64,000 nt of DNA from Chloroflexota bacterium (GCA_020161265.1 JAIUOC010000004.1:1-64000); one strand, 5' to 3'; counted from the first letter of the stretch, positions 32,266-40,810 are shown. Program-made: numbers and translations. The notes: generated by a model from the sequence alone, not told the origin.

Positions 32266-33324
32266 TTAATCGAGATAAGCTCGTAGGTGTTGACCAACAT
32301 TGGGTTGGCGCAGGTGGCGCATCGCTTCAGCTTCAATTTGGCGGGTGCGTTCGCGAGTAATCCCGAATTCAGCGCCCACTTCTTCGAGCGTGCGGCGTTT
32401 GCCATCGGCCAAACCATAGCGCAACAACAAGATTTGGCGTTCGCGGTCGGGCAATTGTGAAAGCGCATCGGCCAACTCATCTTGCAACATCATGCGGGTA
32501 GCCTGCTCAAGTGGTGCTTCATCGGTATCGTCGGCCAAAAATTCGCCAACGCGACCTTGGCCTTCTTTGCCAATCGGTTGCTCCAATGAAACGGGCTGGA
32601 CCGAAGCATTCAGCATACGCTTGACTTTGCGCAAACTTACGCCCAAGGCATCAGCCAATTCATCGGGCGTTGCTTCCCGTTGCAACGCTTGCTCAAGCTG
32701 GTAAGCGACGCGGCGCATTTGGGCGATTGATTCGCTCAAGTGCACTGGCAAGCGGATGGTGCGGCTTTGCTCGGCGATCGCCCGGGTAACTGCCTGGCGA
32801 ATCCACCACGTGGCATAGGTTGAAAAGCGATTACCCTTGCGATAATCGAACTTCTCAACTGCCCGCATCAGGCCAATATTGCCTTCTTGGATCAAATCCA
32901 TGAACGACATGTGATTGCCGATATATTTTTTGGCGACGCTCACGACCAAGCGCAAATTGGCTTGGGTCAGCTTGCGACGGCCTTCGTTGCCAAAATCAAC
33001 GCGGCGTTCAAGGGCGGTACGTTCATCCCAGGTTGCATACTGCTCAGTTTGCAACTGATGTTCTGCTTTGCGGCCAGTTTCAATTTGCTTGGCCAGCGTA
33101 ATTTCTTCCTCGGCGGTGAGCAACTCAACCTCGCCGATTTCACGCAAATACATCTGGACTGAATCTTCGACAGCCTCGGAATAGAGCGTTTTTTTGCGGC
33201 GTAGGTTTACAATTGCTAATTCTACGTCTTCATCATTAAAACCCGGCTCAAGTTCCCAGCCCTCGGGGGCATCTTCGAGTTCCGGTTGGTTTTTTGCTAC
33301 ATTCATCGTTTCATACTTTGTCAT
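32266..33324 (-). CDS. sigA: Principal RNA polymerase sigma factor (sigma-70 family)
   Basis: About 352 residues from 33324, or 346 from the ATG at 33306; neither start has a strong ribosome site. Region 1.2 has the DSVQMYLREIG motif. Region 2 has FMDLIQEGNIGLMRAVEKFDY and the -10 recognising STYATWWIRQA. Region 3 follows, and region 4 has LPDRERQILLLRYGL with the HTH FGITRERTRQIEAEA. Lack of a long region 1.1 is normal for this lineage. The sigma-70-like TTGACA/TATAAT promoters found across the window fit this factor. Confidence 0.9.
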   Translation of the reverse strand: MTKYETMNVAKNQPELEDAPEGWELEPGFNDEDVELAIVNLRRKKTLYSEAVEDSVQMYLREIGEVELLTAEEEITLAKQIETGRKAEHQLQTEQYATWDERTALERRVDFGNEGRRKLTQANLRLVVSVAKKYIGNHMSFMDLIQEGNIGLMRAVEKFDYRKGNRFSTYATWWIRQAVTRAIAEQSRTIRLPVHLSESIAQMRRVAYQLEQALQREATPDELADALGVSLRKVKRMLNASVQPVSLEQPIGKEGQGRVGEFLADDTDEAPLEQATRMMLQDELADALSQLPDRERQILLLRYGLADGKRRTLEEVGAEFGITRERTRQIEAEAMRHLRQPNVGQHLRAYLD

Positions 33325-33538
33325 CGTCCACGCTCGCTGGGCTACGCCCACTATGGCTTTCGCTGCTGGCGGCGCACGAAAGCTATCTATTGAACCCGCA
33401 GGATTCTCTATGCAATCTACTACGTTACGTCTGGTAAGCTTGGATGTGCAGATGGATTGTGGTGGGCTGCTTACCATCTGGATTATGCTAAGCAAAAACC
33501 ACGCCACGAACTGTAATTCTTACAGTTACAGTATAACA

Positions 33539-33571
33539 AGTATAGTATAGCAAGAGATTCGTCAAGATCAA
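33539..33571 (-). promoter_or_regulatory. Probable promoter of sigA
   Basis: On the minus strand: TTGATC (33571-33566), 16 bases, TATACT (33549-33544). TTGACG at 33565-33560 with a second TATACT (33544-33539) gives an overlapping alternative with a 15-base spacer. The leader would be about 215-230 bases. Confidence 0.45.
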
Positions 33572-33720
33572 TAAGCCAAAAGGGGTAGTTTAAAGATGTT
33601 CAAAGTTTCTTCATAGGTTAGGAGTAAAGTGCTAGTATACAATGGGACTATAGTATGCATTGCAGGATTATAGTATGTGTTAGGTATCAAAAAGAGAGGT
33701 GAAATAATGGTTAAAAACTA

Positions 33721-33749
33721 TTGCAAAGGGTATAGCTATCCGCTATAAT
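33721..33749 (+). promoter_or_regulatory. Orphan plus-strand promoter facing rpmB
   Basis: TTGCAA (33721-33726), 17 bases, TATAAT (33744-33749). Its transcript would start near 33756 and run into rpmB in antisense. No plus-strand gene follows. Confidence 0.5.
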
Positions 33750-33807
33750 GCGTTGCGGTCAAAACCGAGGTTACTTGCCGCAACGCACCTCTGCGGTGAA
33801 AAAGTCA

Positions 33808-33990
33808 TTAGCGATCTTTGTACATGGTGCGAATATAGCGGGTGCTAACTTTCATTCGCTTCATTTGGCCATTAACTTCAACCATAGCCCATTGGATATT
33901 TGGTTTCCATGAGCGGTTGGTGCGGTTTTTAGCGTGGCTCACATTGTGGCCGAAGGAGCGCTTTTTCCCCGTCATTTGGCAGACTGCCAT
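33808..33990 (-). CDS. rpmB: 50S ribosomal protein L28
   Basis: 60 residues beginning MAVCQMTGKKRSFGHNVSH, with the TNRSWKPNIQ segment and an RYIRTMYK end of L28. The ATG at 33990 has GGAGG upstream; the longer frame reaching 34143 is not conserved. It has its own promoter at 34049-34077. It stands divergent from asp23, as in Bacillus, where rpmB faces away from yloU. Confidence 0.95.
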   Translation of the reverse strand: MAVCQMTGKKRSFGHNVSHAKNRTNRSWKPNIQWAMVEVNGQMKRMKVSTRYIRTMYKDR

Positions 33991-34015
33991 GGGCGGACCT
34001 CCGTAGTTTAGACTT

Positions 34016-34038
34016 AAAAAGAGCCACCCTCGGTGGCT
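34016..34038 (-). terminator. Terminator-like hairpin in the rpmB leader
   Basis: On the minus strand AGCCACC (34038-34032) pairs with GGTGGCT (34028-34022) around GAG, followed by CTCTTTTT. It begins only about four bases after the expected transcription start near 34042 and ends before the ribosome site. Confidence 0.6.
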
Positions 34039-34048
34039 GTACCCGCTG

Positions 34049-34077
34049 ACTATACCATAGGACGCGCTCTGATGCAA
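34049..34077 (-). promoter_or_regulatory. Promoter of rpmB
   Basis: On the minus strand: TTGCAT (34077-34072), 17 bases, TATAGT (34054-34049). Confidence 0.7.
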
Positions 34078-34304
34078 CTTTTTTAATTCGTTCAGAGCAT
34101 GCTGCTTGCAGTTGGCGTTACAACCAACAATCGTCAGCAGCAATGGTAGTTAGGCCATGGGCAGCAGCCCATTATGGCATATGCTAGCTCTTGCATAATC
34201 GGGTATCATAAAGCAGTAGCGCGGTTGGTTCCGCGCTATTCTCATCAAAACCGGACGCTCGTGAGCGCCGACCATCGAACCATCTAGTTGCGAGGACTGT
34301 TCGA

Positions 34305-34781
34305 GTGAACGAGAAAACAAGTCTCGCGAATGTGCGCCAAAATGACGCTGGACGCATCGAGGTACATTCTCGCGCCATTGCTACTGTGGTAGCCGGGGCG
34401 GTAGTACGGTGCTACGGTGTTGTGGGCATGGCCCCGCGCAACTTACGCGATAGTGTCGCCCATGTTTTGCGACCAGAAGATCAATATAAAGGGATTGACG
34501 TTCAAGTGAGTACCGAGGCAATTACGGTCGATCTGTTTGTGATCATCGAGTATGGCACGCGGATTGCCACAGTTGCCCGTAATATTATGGAAAGTGTCCA
34601 ATATGCGGTGGTCCATGCACTTGGCGAGGCCAATATCACGGTCAATGTGCATGTCCAAGGCTTGCGGATCGAACAAGCTGATAAAGAACCAAAAGATGTA
34701 ACCGAAGGCCAGCCCAGCCGCTGGCGACGTTTTGGCGTAATGGGAGGTCTGCGTGGACAGCGCACCGAAGAATCAAATTGA
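34305..34781 (+). CDS. Asp23/Gls24 family envelope stress protein
   Basis: 158 residues. The Asp23 pattern is present: GRIEVHSRAIATVVAGAVVRCYGVVGM, then ITVDLFVIIEYGTRI and a final VNVHVQGLRI. GTG start at 34305 with GAGGA upstream. It overlaps the fakA start by 29 bases, so the two are translationally coupled. In Firmicutes (yloU) the gene also stands directly before the fakA homologue yloV. Asp23 proteins lie at the cell membrane; the exact role is not known. Confidence 0.85.
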   Translation: MNEKTSLANVRQNDAGRIEVHSRAIATVVAGAVVRCYGVVGMAPRNLRDSVAHVLRPEDQYKGIDVQVSTEAITVDLFVIIEYGTRIATVARNIMESVQYAVVHALGEANITVNVHVQGLRIEQADKEPKDVTEGQPSRWRRFGVMGGLRGQRTEESN

Positions 34782-36390
34782 TGGCACGCGGCTGTTGGCG
34801 GTATTCCGCGCAGCCGCCGCATGGTTTAGCCAGAATGTGGCGACTGTCAACGCCCTAAATGTGTTTCCTGTGCCCGATGGCGATACCGGAACCAACATGA
34901 ACCTTACGCTGACAGCCGCCCTCAAGGATGTTCAGAATGATGCCTCAGTCGCCGTGGTGGCTGAACGGGTCTATCGCGGGGCTTTGATGGGCGCTCGCGG
35001 TAACTCGGGCGTGATTCTTTCGCAAATTCTGCGCGGGCTTTCGCAGGGCATGGCCGGCCAGCAGGTTTGTACGCCTAAAATTCTGGTAACTGCGCTCGAA
35101 CAGGCTGCTACCACTGCCTACAAGGCGGTGATCAAGCCGGTCGAGGGCACGATGCTTACCGTTATTCGCGAAACCAGCGAAGCCGCTCGCGCCGGATTTC
35201 AGCCCGAAATGAATTGGCATGAAGTGCTGGATTTAATTGTTAAAGGTGCGCGAGTTTCGGTCGATAATACGCCCAACCTCATGAAAATGTTACGTGATGC
35301 AGGGGTGGTTGATGCTGGCGGCGAGGGCTTGTATCTGCTCTTCGAGGGCGCACGTGCCTTTGCCCGTGGCGAACAACTCGAACAACGCGTTGCACCCGTC
35401 GATCAGTTAGCGATGGCGTTTGACGACATTCATAGCGATGATGATTTTGGCTATTGCACCAACTTTATGATCCAAGGCGAAAATATCCCTTACGAAGATG
35501 TGCGCAACACGATTGCCGAAATGGGCACATCGGTGGTGGCGGTCGGCGATGAGCGCTTGGTCAAGGTGCATTTGCACACGTTGCGGCCTGGCGATGCACT
35601 GAATTATGCCGTGCAATGGGGCAGCCTTGGGGCAATTGAAATCACCAATATGGATAAACAGCGCAGCGATCTGCATGCGGCCCAAGCCCAACAAGCCAGC
35701 CAACCAGCCCGCGTCAAGCTCGACGAGCCAGTTAGCGATGTTGGGGTGGTCGCAGTTGCGCCAGGCCAAGGCTTCCGCGTGCTGTTCGAATCATTAAATG
35801 TGGGCGAGGTGGTCACTGGCGGCCAAACCATGAATCCTTCGATTCAAGATTTGGTCACGGCGATCGATAAGTTGCCGCAGCCAGAGGTAATTGTGTTGCC
35901 CAATAATAGCAACGTGATTTTGGCGGCGCAACAAGCCCAGCAAGTAACCAATAAAGTTGTGCATGTGATTCCAACCAAAACCGTGCCTCAAGGTATGGCG
36001 GCGATGTTTGCCTTTAATTATGCGGTTGGCGCAAGCGATAATGTGCAGGCCATGAGCCGCGCGATCAAAGATATTACCACGGCAGAAATTACCACCGCCG
36101 TGCGCGATGCTACCGTTAATGATGTTGAAGTGCGCGACGGCCAAACGATTGGCTTGCTCAATGGCGCACTGGTTGAATCTGGCGATCAGCCCGACGAAGT
36201 GATTGATCGCATTTTAGCACGGATGGATTTAGACGATCATGAGATCGTTACCATCTATTATGGCGAACAATGTTCGGCGGAACAGGCTGAAGCACTAGCC
36301 CACAAAATCAATGCGACCTACCCGGCGCTTGATGTTGAGGTGCAAAACGGCGGACAACCATTTTATGATTACATTCTCTCTGCGGAGTGA
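34753..36390 (+). CDS. fakA: Fatty acid kinase, catalytic subunit (DAK2/DhaL-EDD fusion, YloV type)
   Basis: 545 residues starting with GTG. The N-terminal DhaL domain contains the nucleotide-binding FPVPDGDTGTNM and ARGNSGVILSQILRG. A middle domain follows, and from about residue 325 an EDD (DegV-like) domain (VGVVAVAPGQGF, TMNPSIQDL, IPTKTVPQGM). FakA phosphorylates fatty acids held by FakB/DegV proteins and so recycles external or released fatty acids into lipids. The two following DegV genes are the expected partners. It overlaps asp23. Confidence 0.9.
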   Translation: MDSAPKNQIDGTRLLAVFRAAAAWFSQNVATVNALNVFPVPDGDTGTNMNLTLTAALKDVQNDASVAVVAERVYRGALMGARGNSGVILSQILRGLSQGMAGQQVCTPKILVTALEQAATTAYKAVIKPVEGTMLTVIRETSEAARAGFQPEMNWHEVLDLIVKGARVSVDNTPNLMKMLRDAGVVDAGGEGLYLLFEGARAFARGEQLEQRVAPVDQLAMAFDDIHSDDDFGYCTNFMIQGENIPYEDVRNTIAEMGTSVVAVGDERLVKVHLHTLRPGDALNYAVQWGSLGAIEITNMDKQRSDLHAAQAQQASQPARVKLDEPVSDVGVVAVAPGQGFRVLFESLNVGEVVTGGQTMNPSIQDLVTAIDKLPQPEVIVLPNNSNVILAAQQAQQVTNKVVHVIPTKTVPQGMAAMFAFNYAVGASDNVQAMSRAIKDITTAEITTAVRDATVNDVEVRDGQTIGLLNGALVESGDQPDEVIDRILARMDLDDHEIVTIYYGEQCSAEQAEALAHKINATYPALDVEVQNGGQPFYDYILSAE

Positions 36391-36434
36391 TACACAGCCC
36401 CGTTTCTGACGGCGCGATGGAGATATGTTGGGTT

Positions 36435-37283
36435 ATGGCGCGAGTAAAGATTATTACCGATAGCACTGCTGATATTCCACCAGCACTTGCACAAGAGCTG
36501 AATATCACCGTTATTCCAATCTATGTGCATTTTGGTGATCAGACGTTGCGAGCTGGGATCGACATTAGCAACGAGCAGTTTTATCGGCGGATGGCCGAGG
36601 GTGGGCCGTATCCTTATACGACCGCACCAGCACCAGGAGTGTTTGAACAGTATTATCGTCAATTTTCCCGTGAATATGACGGGGTATTTTCAATTCACTT
36701 GTCGAATCGATTCGGTGGCGTGGTTAAATCGGCGACGATTGCCCGCGATAAATTGCCAGCTTCGCTGACCCGCGTTGAGGTGATTGATAGTACCTCGACT
36801 TCGCTGGGCTTGGGCATGGTGGCGATAGCCGCGGCGCGGGCAGCGCTCGACGGAGCCTCAATTGATGAAGTGCATCGCGTTGTCATGCAAACTATTCAAT
36901 TGACTCATGTGGTGTTTTTTGTTGATTCAATTGATTATCTCGAACGCAGCGGACGGTTATCCCAAGCCTCAGCCATGCTTGGCTCGATGCAACGGATCAA
37001 GCCGTTGTTAATTCTTGATGATGGTGAAATTGTGCCCTATGATCGCACCCGCACCCGAGCTAAAGCGATTGAAGGCTTATTTACCTTTATTGAAGATTTC
37101 CCCAAGGTCGAACAAGTAGCAATTATGCACAGCACCACGCCCGATGATGTTGAGAAATTGCTCGAAAAGATCGATCCAATCTATCCGCGTGATCAAGTTA
37201 TGATTGTCGAGTATGGGCCGGCACTTGGGGCGCACCTCGGGCCAAATGCCATGGGTGTGGTGGTCTACGAAGGCATGGAATAG
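36435..37283 (+). CDS. DegV family fatty acid-binding protein (FakB type), copy 1
   Basis: About 282 residues from the ATG at 36435; in-frame starts at 36387 and 36417 are possible. The DegV start VKIITDSTADIP is present, and the middle holds the DSTSTSLGLGMV and LERSGRLSQASAMLG segments. In place of the usual SGT after the third strand, where FakB proteins hold the fatty acid head, it has the sequence NRFGGVVKSA, so binding may differ. It immediately follows fakA and probably presents a fatty acid to it. Confidence 0.8.
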   Translation: MARVKIITDSTADIPPALAQELNITVIPIYVHFGDQTLRAGIDISNEQFYRRMAEGGPYPYTTAPAPGVFEQYYRQFSREYDGVFSIHLSNRFGGVVKSATIARDKLPASLTRVEVIDSTSTSLGLGMVAIAAARAALDGASIDEVHRVVMQTIQLTHVVFFVDSIDYLERSGRLSQASAMLGSMQRIKPLLILDDGEIVPYDRTRTRAKAIEGLFTFIEDFPKVEQVAIMHSTTPDDVEKLLEKIDPIYPRDQVMIVEYGPALGAHLGPNAMGVVVYEGME

Positions 37284-37333
37284 CCTAGCGCCGAATCTGC
37301 GCAGCAATCAACCCTTGAATAAACCAAAAGCAA

Positions 37334-37378
37334 CACCCCACGCAGCGCCATTTTCGGCTATTATACGGCTGCGTGGGG
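37334..37378 (+). promoter_or_regulatory. 12-bp stem between the two degV genes
   Basis: ACCCCACGCAGC (37334-37345) pairs perfectly with GCTGCGTGGGGT (37367-37378). The loop carries TATTAT at 37359, which could be a -10. No T-run follows. It may end the first transcript or control the second gene. Confidence 0.45.
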
Positions 37379-37466
37379 TAGCTATTCCCTGAACGAGCAA
37401 TGCTTTGCCAATTGGCCGAATGTTGCTCGTAAGAATGTGGCTGGAATAATGCCAGAAGGAGGCCAA

Positions 37467-38300
37467 GTGGCGATTATTGTAACCGACAGCACTGCTGATA
37501 TTCCCGCTGGTTTGGCAGCAGAAAACGACATTCATGTGATTCCATTGACGGTTAATTTCGATGCCGAATCGTTTGCCGATGGTGTGGAAATTACCCATGA
37601 TCAATTTTATGCCCGCCTGGTTGAAAGCACCAATTTGCCCACAACCTCGCAGCCTTCAGTCGGCGCGTTCGAGCAACTATATCGGGCGATTGGCAACGAT
37701 GAGCCAATTATCTCGATTCATATTGCTGGCAAATTGAGCGGCACAATTCGCTCAGCCCAGCAAGCAGCCGAGTTATTGCCCGATTTTGATATTCGGGTGA
37801 TCGATGTGCAAAGCACCACCATGTCGCAAGGTTGGGCGGCCTTATTAGCTGCTCGCGCCGCCAAAGAAGGCAAATCGGCTGACGAAATTGTGGCCTTAGT
37901 GCATAGTATCGTCGAGCGCACCCGCTTGTTGGCAGCCTTGGATACCTTGCGCTACCTCGAAAAGGGTGGGCGCATCGGCAAAACTCGTGCTTTGCTGGGT
38001 ACACTGCTGAATGTTAAGCCGATTATCGATGTGCGTGATGGCGAAGTAAAACCGTTCGAGCAAGTGCGCAGCAAGAAAAAAGCTGTGGCCCGCTTGATCG
38101 AAGAAGCACGTAGCATGGCTCCATTTGAAGAATTAGCGGTGCTCTATTCACGCAACGAAGCTGAAGCCCGCGAATTTGCCCAAAGCCTCAACGAGATTTT
38201 CCCCGCTGATCGAATTGTGTTGGCCGAAATTGGCGCGGTCGTGGGAACCCACATCGGCCCCGGCGCACTTGGCTTCACTGGTGTACGTAAAAATAAATAA
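37467..38300 (+). CDS. DegV family fatty acid-binding protein (FakB type), copy 2
   Basis: 277 residues from the GTG at 37467, which has AGAAGGAGG four bases upstream; the ATG at 37449 would place that site inside the gene. It has VTDSTADIPAGLA, SIHIAGKLSGTIRSA with the usual SGT, LEKGGRIGKTRALLG and the C-terminal GAVVGTHIGPGALG. It is a paralogue of the gene before and keeps the head-group motif that the first copy lacks, so the two probably prefer different fatty acids. Confidence 0.85.
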   Translation: MAIIVTDSTADIPAGLAAENDIHVIPLTVNFDAESFADGVEITHDQFYARLVESTNLPTTSQPSVGAFEQLYRAIGNDEPIISIHIAGKLSGTIRSAQQAAELLPDFDIRVIDVQSTTMSQGWAALLAARAAKEGKSADEIVALVHSIVERTRLLAALDTLRYLEKGGRIGKTRALLGTLLNVKPIIDVRDGEVKPFEQVRSKKKAVARLIEEARSMAPFEELAVLYSRNEAEAREFAQSLNEIFPADRIVLAEIGAVVGTHIGPGALGFTGVRKNK

Positions 38301-38315
38301 CAGCATTTAGTTTTA

Positions 38316-38380
38316 ACCACGAAGGACACGAAGAGCACGAAACCGATCTTTGTGGCCTTCGTGCTCTTCGCGGTTTCAAT
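38316..38380 (+). repeat. Dispersed CACGAAG repeat, inverted form
   Basis: Contains CACGAAGGA-CACGAAGAG-CACGAAACC with a 9-base period, and its inverse further on; the arms CGAAGAGCACGAA (38329-38341) and TTCGTGCTCTTCG (38358-38370) pair perfectly over 13 bp. The same core family occurs near 7110, 7700 and 46270-46435. Confidence 0.75.
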
Positions 38381-38457
38381 TAACTGTTCCCTCATCATTT
38401 AAACGTTGCGTCTCTGTGTTCGCTAATATCGCTCTTTTGATGGTTGCCTTCTGCTTT

Positions 38458-38486
38458 CATCCCTCATCCTTCATCCTTCATCCTTA
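38458..38486 (+). repeat. Short tandem CATCCTT repeat
   Basis: Four to five copies of a 7-base unit CATCC(C/T)T in the mrp leader region, in front of a TATAAT at 38519-38524. Confidence 0.6.
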
Positions 38487-38598
38487 ATAACAGCGACTTA
38501 AGTCATAGCTAGTCGTGCTATAATCGTTCTAAATAACACAACAAGATTGCTCAATGGTGCGCGACACTCGCATCATTGTTATAGGAGCGCATAGCACC

Positions 38599-39678
38599 AT
38601 GGGCTTGTTTGGGAAACGGGCGGATGCGCCAACACAAGAGGCAGTCTTGGCTGCCCTTGCAACGGTGCAAGAGCCAGAACTCGGCGGCAATTTAGTTGCC
38701 CGCAAAATGATCAAAGAGCTTAACATTGATGGCGGACGAGTGGTAGTCCTGATCGATCTCACCACGCCAGCATGTCCATTCAAGGAACAACTGGCCAACG
38801 ATGTGCGAGCGGCTTTGGCTCAAGTGCCAGGCGTGAGCGAAATCGAGGTCGATTTTACCGCGACTGTACGATCATACAATGGGATTCCCGATAAAGCCCG
38901 GGTTCCCGGGGTAAGTCATATTTTGGCGGTAGCTTCGGGCAAAGGCGGCGTAGGCAAATCGACAGTTGCCGTCAACTTGGCCGTTGCTTTGGCCCAAGAA
39001 GGCGCAAACGTTGGCTTGCTCGATGCCGATATTTATGGGCCAAGCGCTCCCTTGATGACTGGCGCACGCGGCAAACCAGGCATTACCGAAAATCAAAAAA
39101 TTGCCCCGCTCGAAGCCCACGGCATCAAAATCATTTCGGTAGGCTATTTTGTTGATGATAGCCAGCCCTTGGTTTGGCGCGGGCCGATGATTTCATCGAT
39201 GTTGCGTCAATTTTTGTTCGAGGTCGATTGGGGTCAGCTTGATTATTTGATCGTCGATTTGCCGCCTGGCACTGGCGATATTCAACTCACATTGGCCCAA
39301 TCAATTCCACTTTCTGGCTCGGTTGTGGTAACGACACCACAAGATGTAGCCCTTGCTGATGCGATTAAAGGCGTTGAGATGTTCCGCAAGTTGAATGTAC
39401 CCATCTTGGGGATTGTCGAGAACATGAGCTACTTTATCGCACCTGACACTGGCAAGCGCTACGATATTTTTGGCCATGGCGGCGCACGAACCGCTAGCAG
39501 CAAATTGGGTGTACCATTCTTAGGTGAAATACCTTTGGGTATGCCAATTCGCGAAGGCGGCGATACTGGCCAACCAGCGGTCACCCAAAGCGCCAAAGAT
39601 GCCTATGCTGATTCGTTCCGTGATGTTGCTCGCACTTTAGCAGGCCGCATCAGTATTGAAACCATGGTGGCGGCCTAG
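38599..39678 (+). CDS. mrp: Mrp/ApbC/NBP35-type P-loop ATPase (Fe-S carrier family)
   Basis: About 359 residues from the ATG at 38599; an ATG at 38554 is possible. Residues 1-90 are a MIP18/DUF59 domain (PACPFKEQLA). The deviant P-loop VASGKGGVGKST lies near residue 115; the YIVDLPPGTGD-like segment and VTTPQDVALAD follow. The usual CxxC that bridges an Fe-S cluster in Mrp dimers, expected after ENMSYFI, is replaced by APDTG, so cluster holding must differ. It has a likely -10 TATAAT at 38519. It probably works in Fe-S cluster delivery in the cytoplasm. Confidence 0.85.
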   Translation: MGLFGKRADAPTQEAVLAALATVQEPELGGNLVARKMIKELNIDGGRVVVLIDLTTPACPFKEQLANDVRAALAQVPGVSEIEVDFTATVRSYNGIPDKARVPGVSHILAVASGKGGVGKSTVAVNLAVALAQEGANVGLLDADIYGPSAPLMTGARGKPGITENQKIAPLEAHGIKIISVGYFVDDSQPLVWRGPMISSMLRQFLFEVDWGQLDYLIVDLPPGTGDIQLTLAQSIPLSGSVVVTTPQDVALADAIKGVEMFRKLNVPILGIVENMSYFIAPDTGKRYDIFGHGGARTASSKLGVPFLGEIPLGMPIREGGDTGQPAVTQSAKDAYADSFRDVARTLAGRISIETMVAA

Positions 39679-39700
39679 CGCCTTGCCACTGGCAACGCTT

Positions 39701-39732
39701 CAATGACGCATGGCTGCTGCTATGCGTCATTG
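39701..39732 (+). terminator. Hairpin between mrp and moaA
   Basis: CAATGACGCAT (39701-39711) pairs perfectly with ATGCGTCATTG (39722-39732); T-poor downstream, so terminator function is likely but unproven. Confidence 0.55.
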
Positions 39733-39752
39733 TTGTCTGAAAGAGCAAGTCG

Positions 39753-40787
39753 ATGATGCCGATTGAATTGTTGGAACAACCTCAAACCCTGCAAACGCGC
39801 AGCAATGCCCCCGCCCACGATGCTCACGGGCGGCGGATTAATTACCTGCGGATTTCATTAACCGACCGCTGCAATTTTCGCTGCTTTTATTGTATGCCTG
39901 AATGGGGTATGCAGTTTGCGCCCAAACCCGAACTACTCACCAATGCTGAGTTGATTCGTTTGGTGCAGATTATGGCTCAAACTGGCTTTGAAAAAATTCG
40001 CCTGACTGGTGGCGAGCCAACCTTACGCCGCGATTTGGTCAGCCTAGTCGAGGCGATTGCCAATACCCCAGGCATTAGCGAAGTTTCGATGACCACCAAT
40101 GCCTTATTATTGGCTCCGATCGCCCAGCAATTGGCCGATGCTGGCCTCAAGCGAGTTAATATCAGCATCGATTCGCTCAACCCCGAAAGCTTCCGCAAAA
40201 TCACGCGTGGCGGCGATTTGGCACGAGTTTGGGCTGGCATCGAAGCCGCCGAGCAGGCTGGGCTGACTCCATTAAAACTCAATTGTGTGGTTGTGCGTGG
40301 AGTTAACGATCATGAGGTGCTCGATTTGGCGCGGCTGACGATCGATAAACCTTGGCAAATGCGCTTTATCGAGGTCATGCCGTTGGTTGGTGTAGCCGAT
40401 GTTGCCGATAATGGGGTTGTACCCAGCAACCAATTAATTGCGCAAATTGAGGCTGAATTTGGCCTCGATTTTCTTGGTTGGTATGGCGCAGATCCCGCCC
40501 GCACCTATCAAATTCCTGGGGCACAAGGCAAAATTGGTTTTATTAGCTCAATTAGCGACCCGTTTTGTGCCACCTGCAACCGCATGCGGCTCACCGCTGA
40601 TGGCAAATTACACCTGTGTTTGCTACGCGATAATGAGCTTGATCTCCGAGCGGCGCTCCGTGGCAGCGGCAGCGACGAAGAGCTAGAAGCCTTGATCCGC
40701 CATGCCGTCTGGATCAAACCATGGGGCCATGGCCTGCCTGATGGAGTTAAGCCAACCGTTCGCGGTATGTCGGAGTTGGGTGGTTAA
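39753..40787 (+). CDS. moaA: GTP 3',8-cyclase (molybdenum cofactor synthesis)
   Basis: 344 residues. The N-terminal radical SAM motif is TDRCNFRCFYC (CX3CX2C). LTGGEPTLR and SMTTNALLL follow. The C-terminal cluster is CATCNRMRL with another Cys in LHLCL. The closing GG dipeptide needed by MoaA is present. It turns GTP into 3',8-cyclo-GTP in the first step of molybdopterin synthesis. No other moa gene is in the window; the following SRPBCC gene is unrelated in sequence. Confidence 0.95.
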   Translation: MMPIELLEQPQTLQTRSNAPAHDAHGRRINYLRISLTDRCNFRCFYCMPEWGMQFAPKPELLTNAELIRLVQIMAQTGFEKIRLTGGEPTLRRDLVSLVEAIANTPGISEVSMTTNALLLAPIAQQLADAGLKRVNISIDSLNPESFRKITRGGDLARVWAGIEAAEQAGLTPLKLNCVVVRGVNDHEVLDLARLTIDKPWQMRFIEVMPLVGVADVADNGVVPSNQLIAQIEAEFGLDFLGWYGADPARTYQIPGAQGKIGFISSISDPFCATCNRMRLTADGKLHLCLLRDNELDLRAALRGSGSDEELEALIRHAVWIKPWGHGLPDGVKPTVRGMSELGG

Positions 40788-40810
40788 GCGTGTAGCGGAA
40801 GGAAGTACCA

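Larger units (their letters stand above)
33325..33807. other. 483-bp gap between sigA and rpmB
   Basis: No coding gene is supported. It contains the sigA promoter region (33539-33571), two 20-base-spaced CTATAGTATG / TTATAGTATG repeats at 33648 and 33668, an isolated plus-strand promoter at 33721-33749, and a 10-bp stem TGCGTTGCGG / CCGCAACGCA at 33749-33787. A small RNA is possible. Confidence 0.5.
33991..34304. other. 314-bp divergent region rpmB / asp23
   Basis: No gene. It holds the rpmB promoter and leader hairpin and a TAGCGCGG / CCGCGCTA hairpin (34217-34238) in the asp23 leader. It also has an ATGGGC-AGCA-GCCCAT hairpin (34157-34172) and a CGCTC-GT-GAGCG hairpin near 34255. A clear asp23 promoter was not found. 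Confidence 0.55.

Noticed and set aside
33808..34143. 111-residue minus-strand protein including L28
   Set aside because: The part before residue 52 runs through the rpmB promoter and leader hairpin and is not L28-like; the ATG at 33990 has GGAGG.
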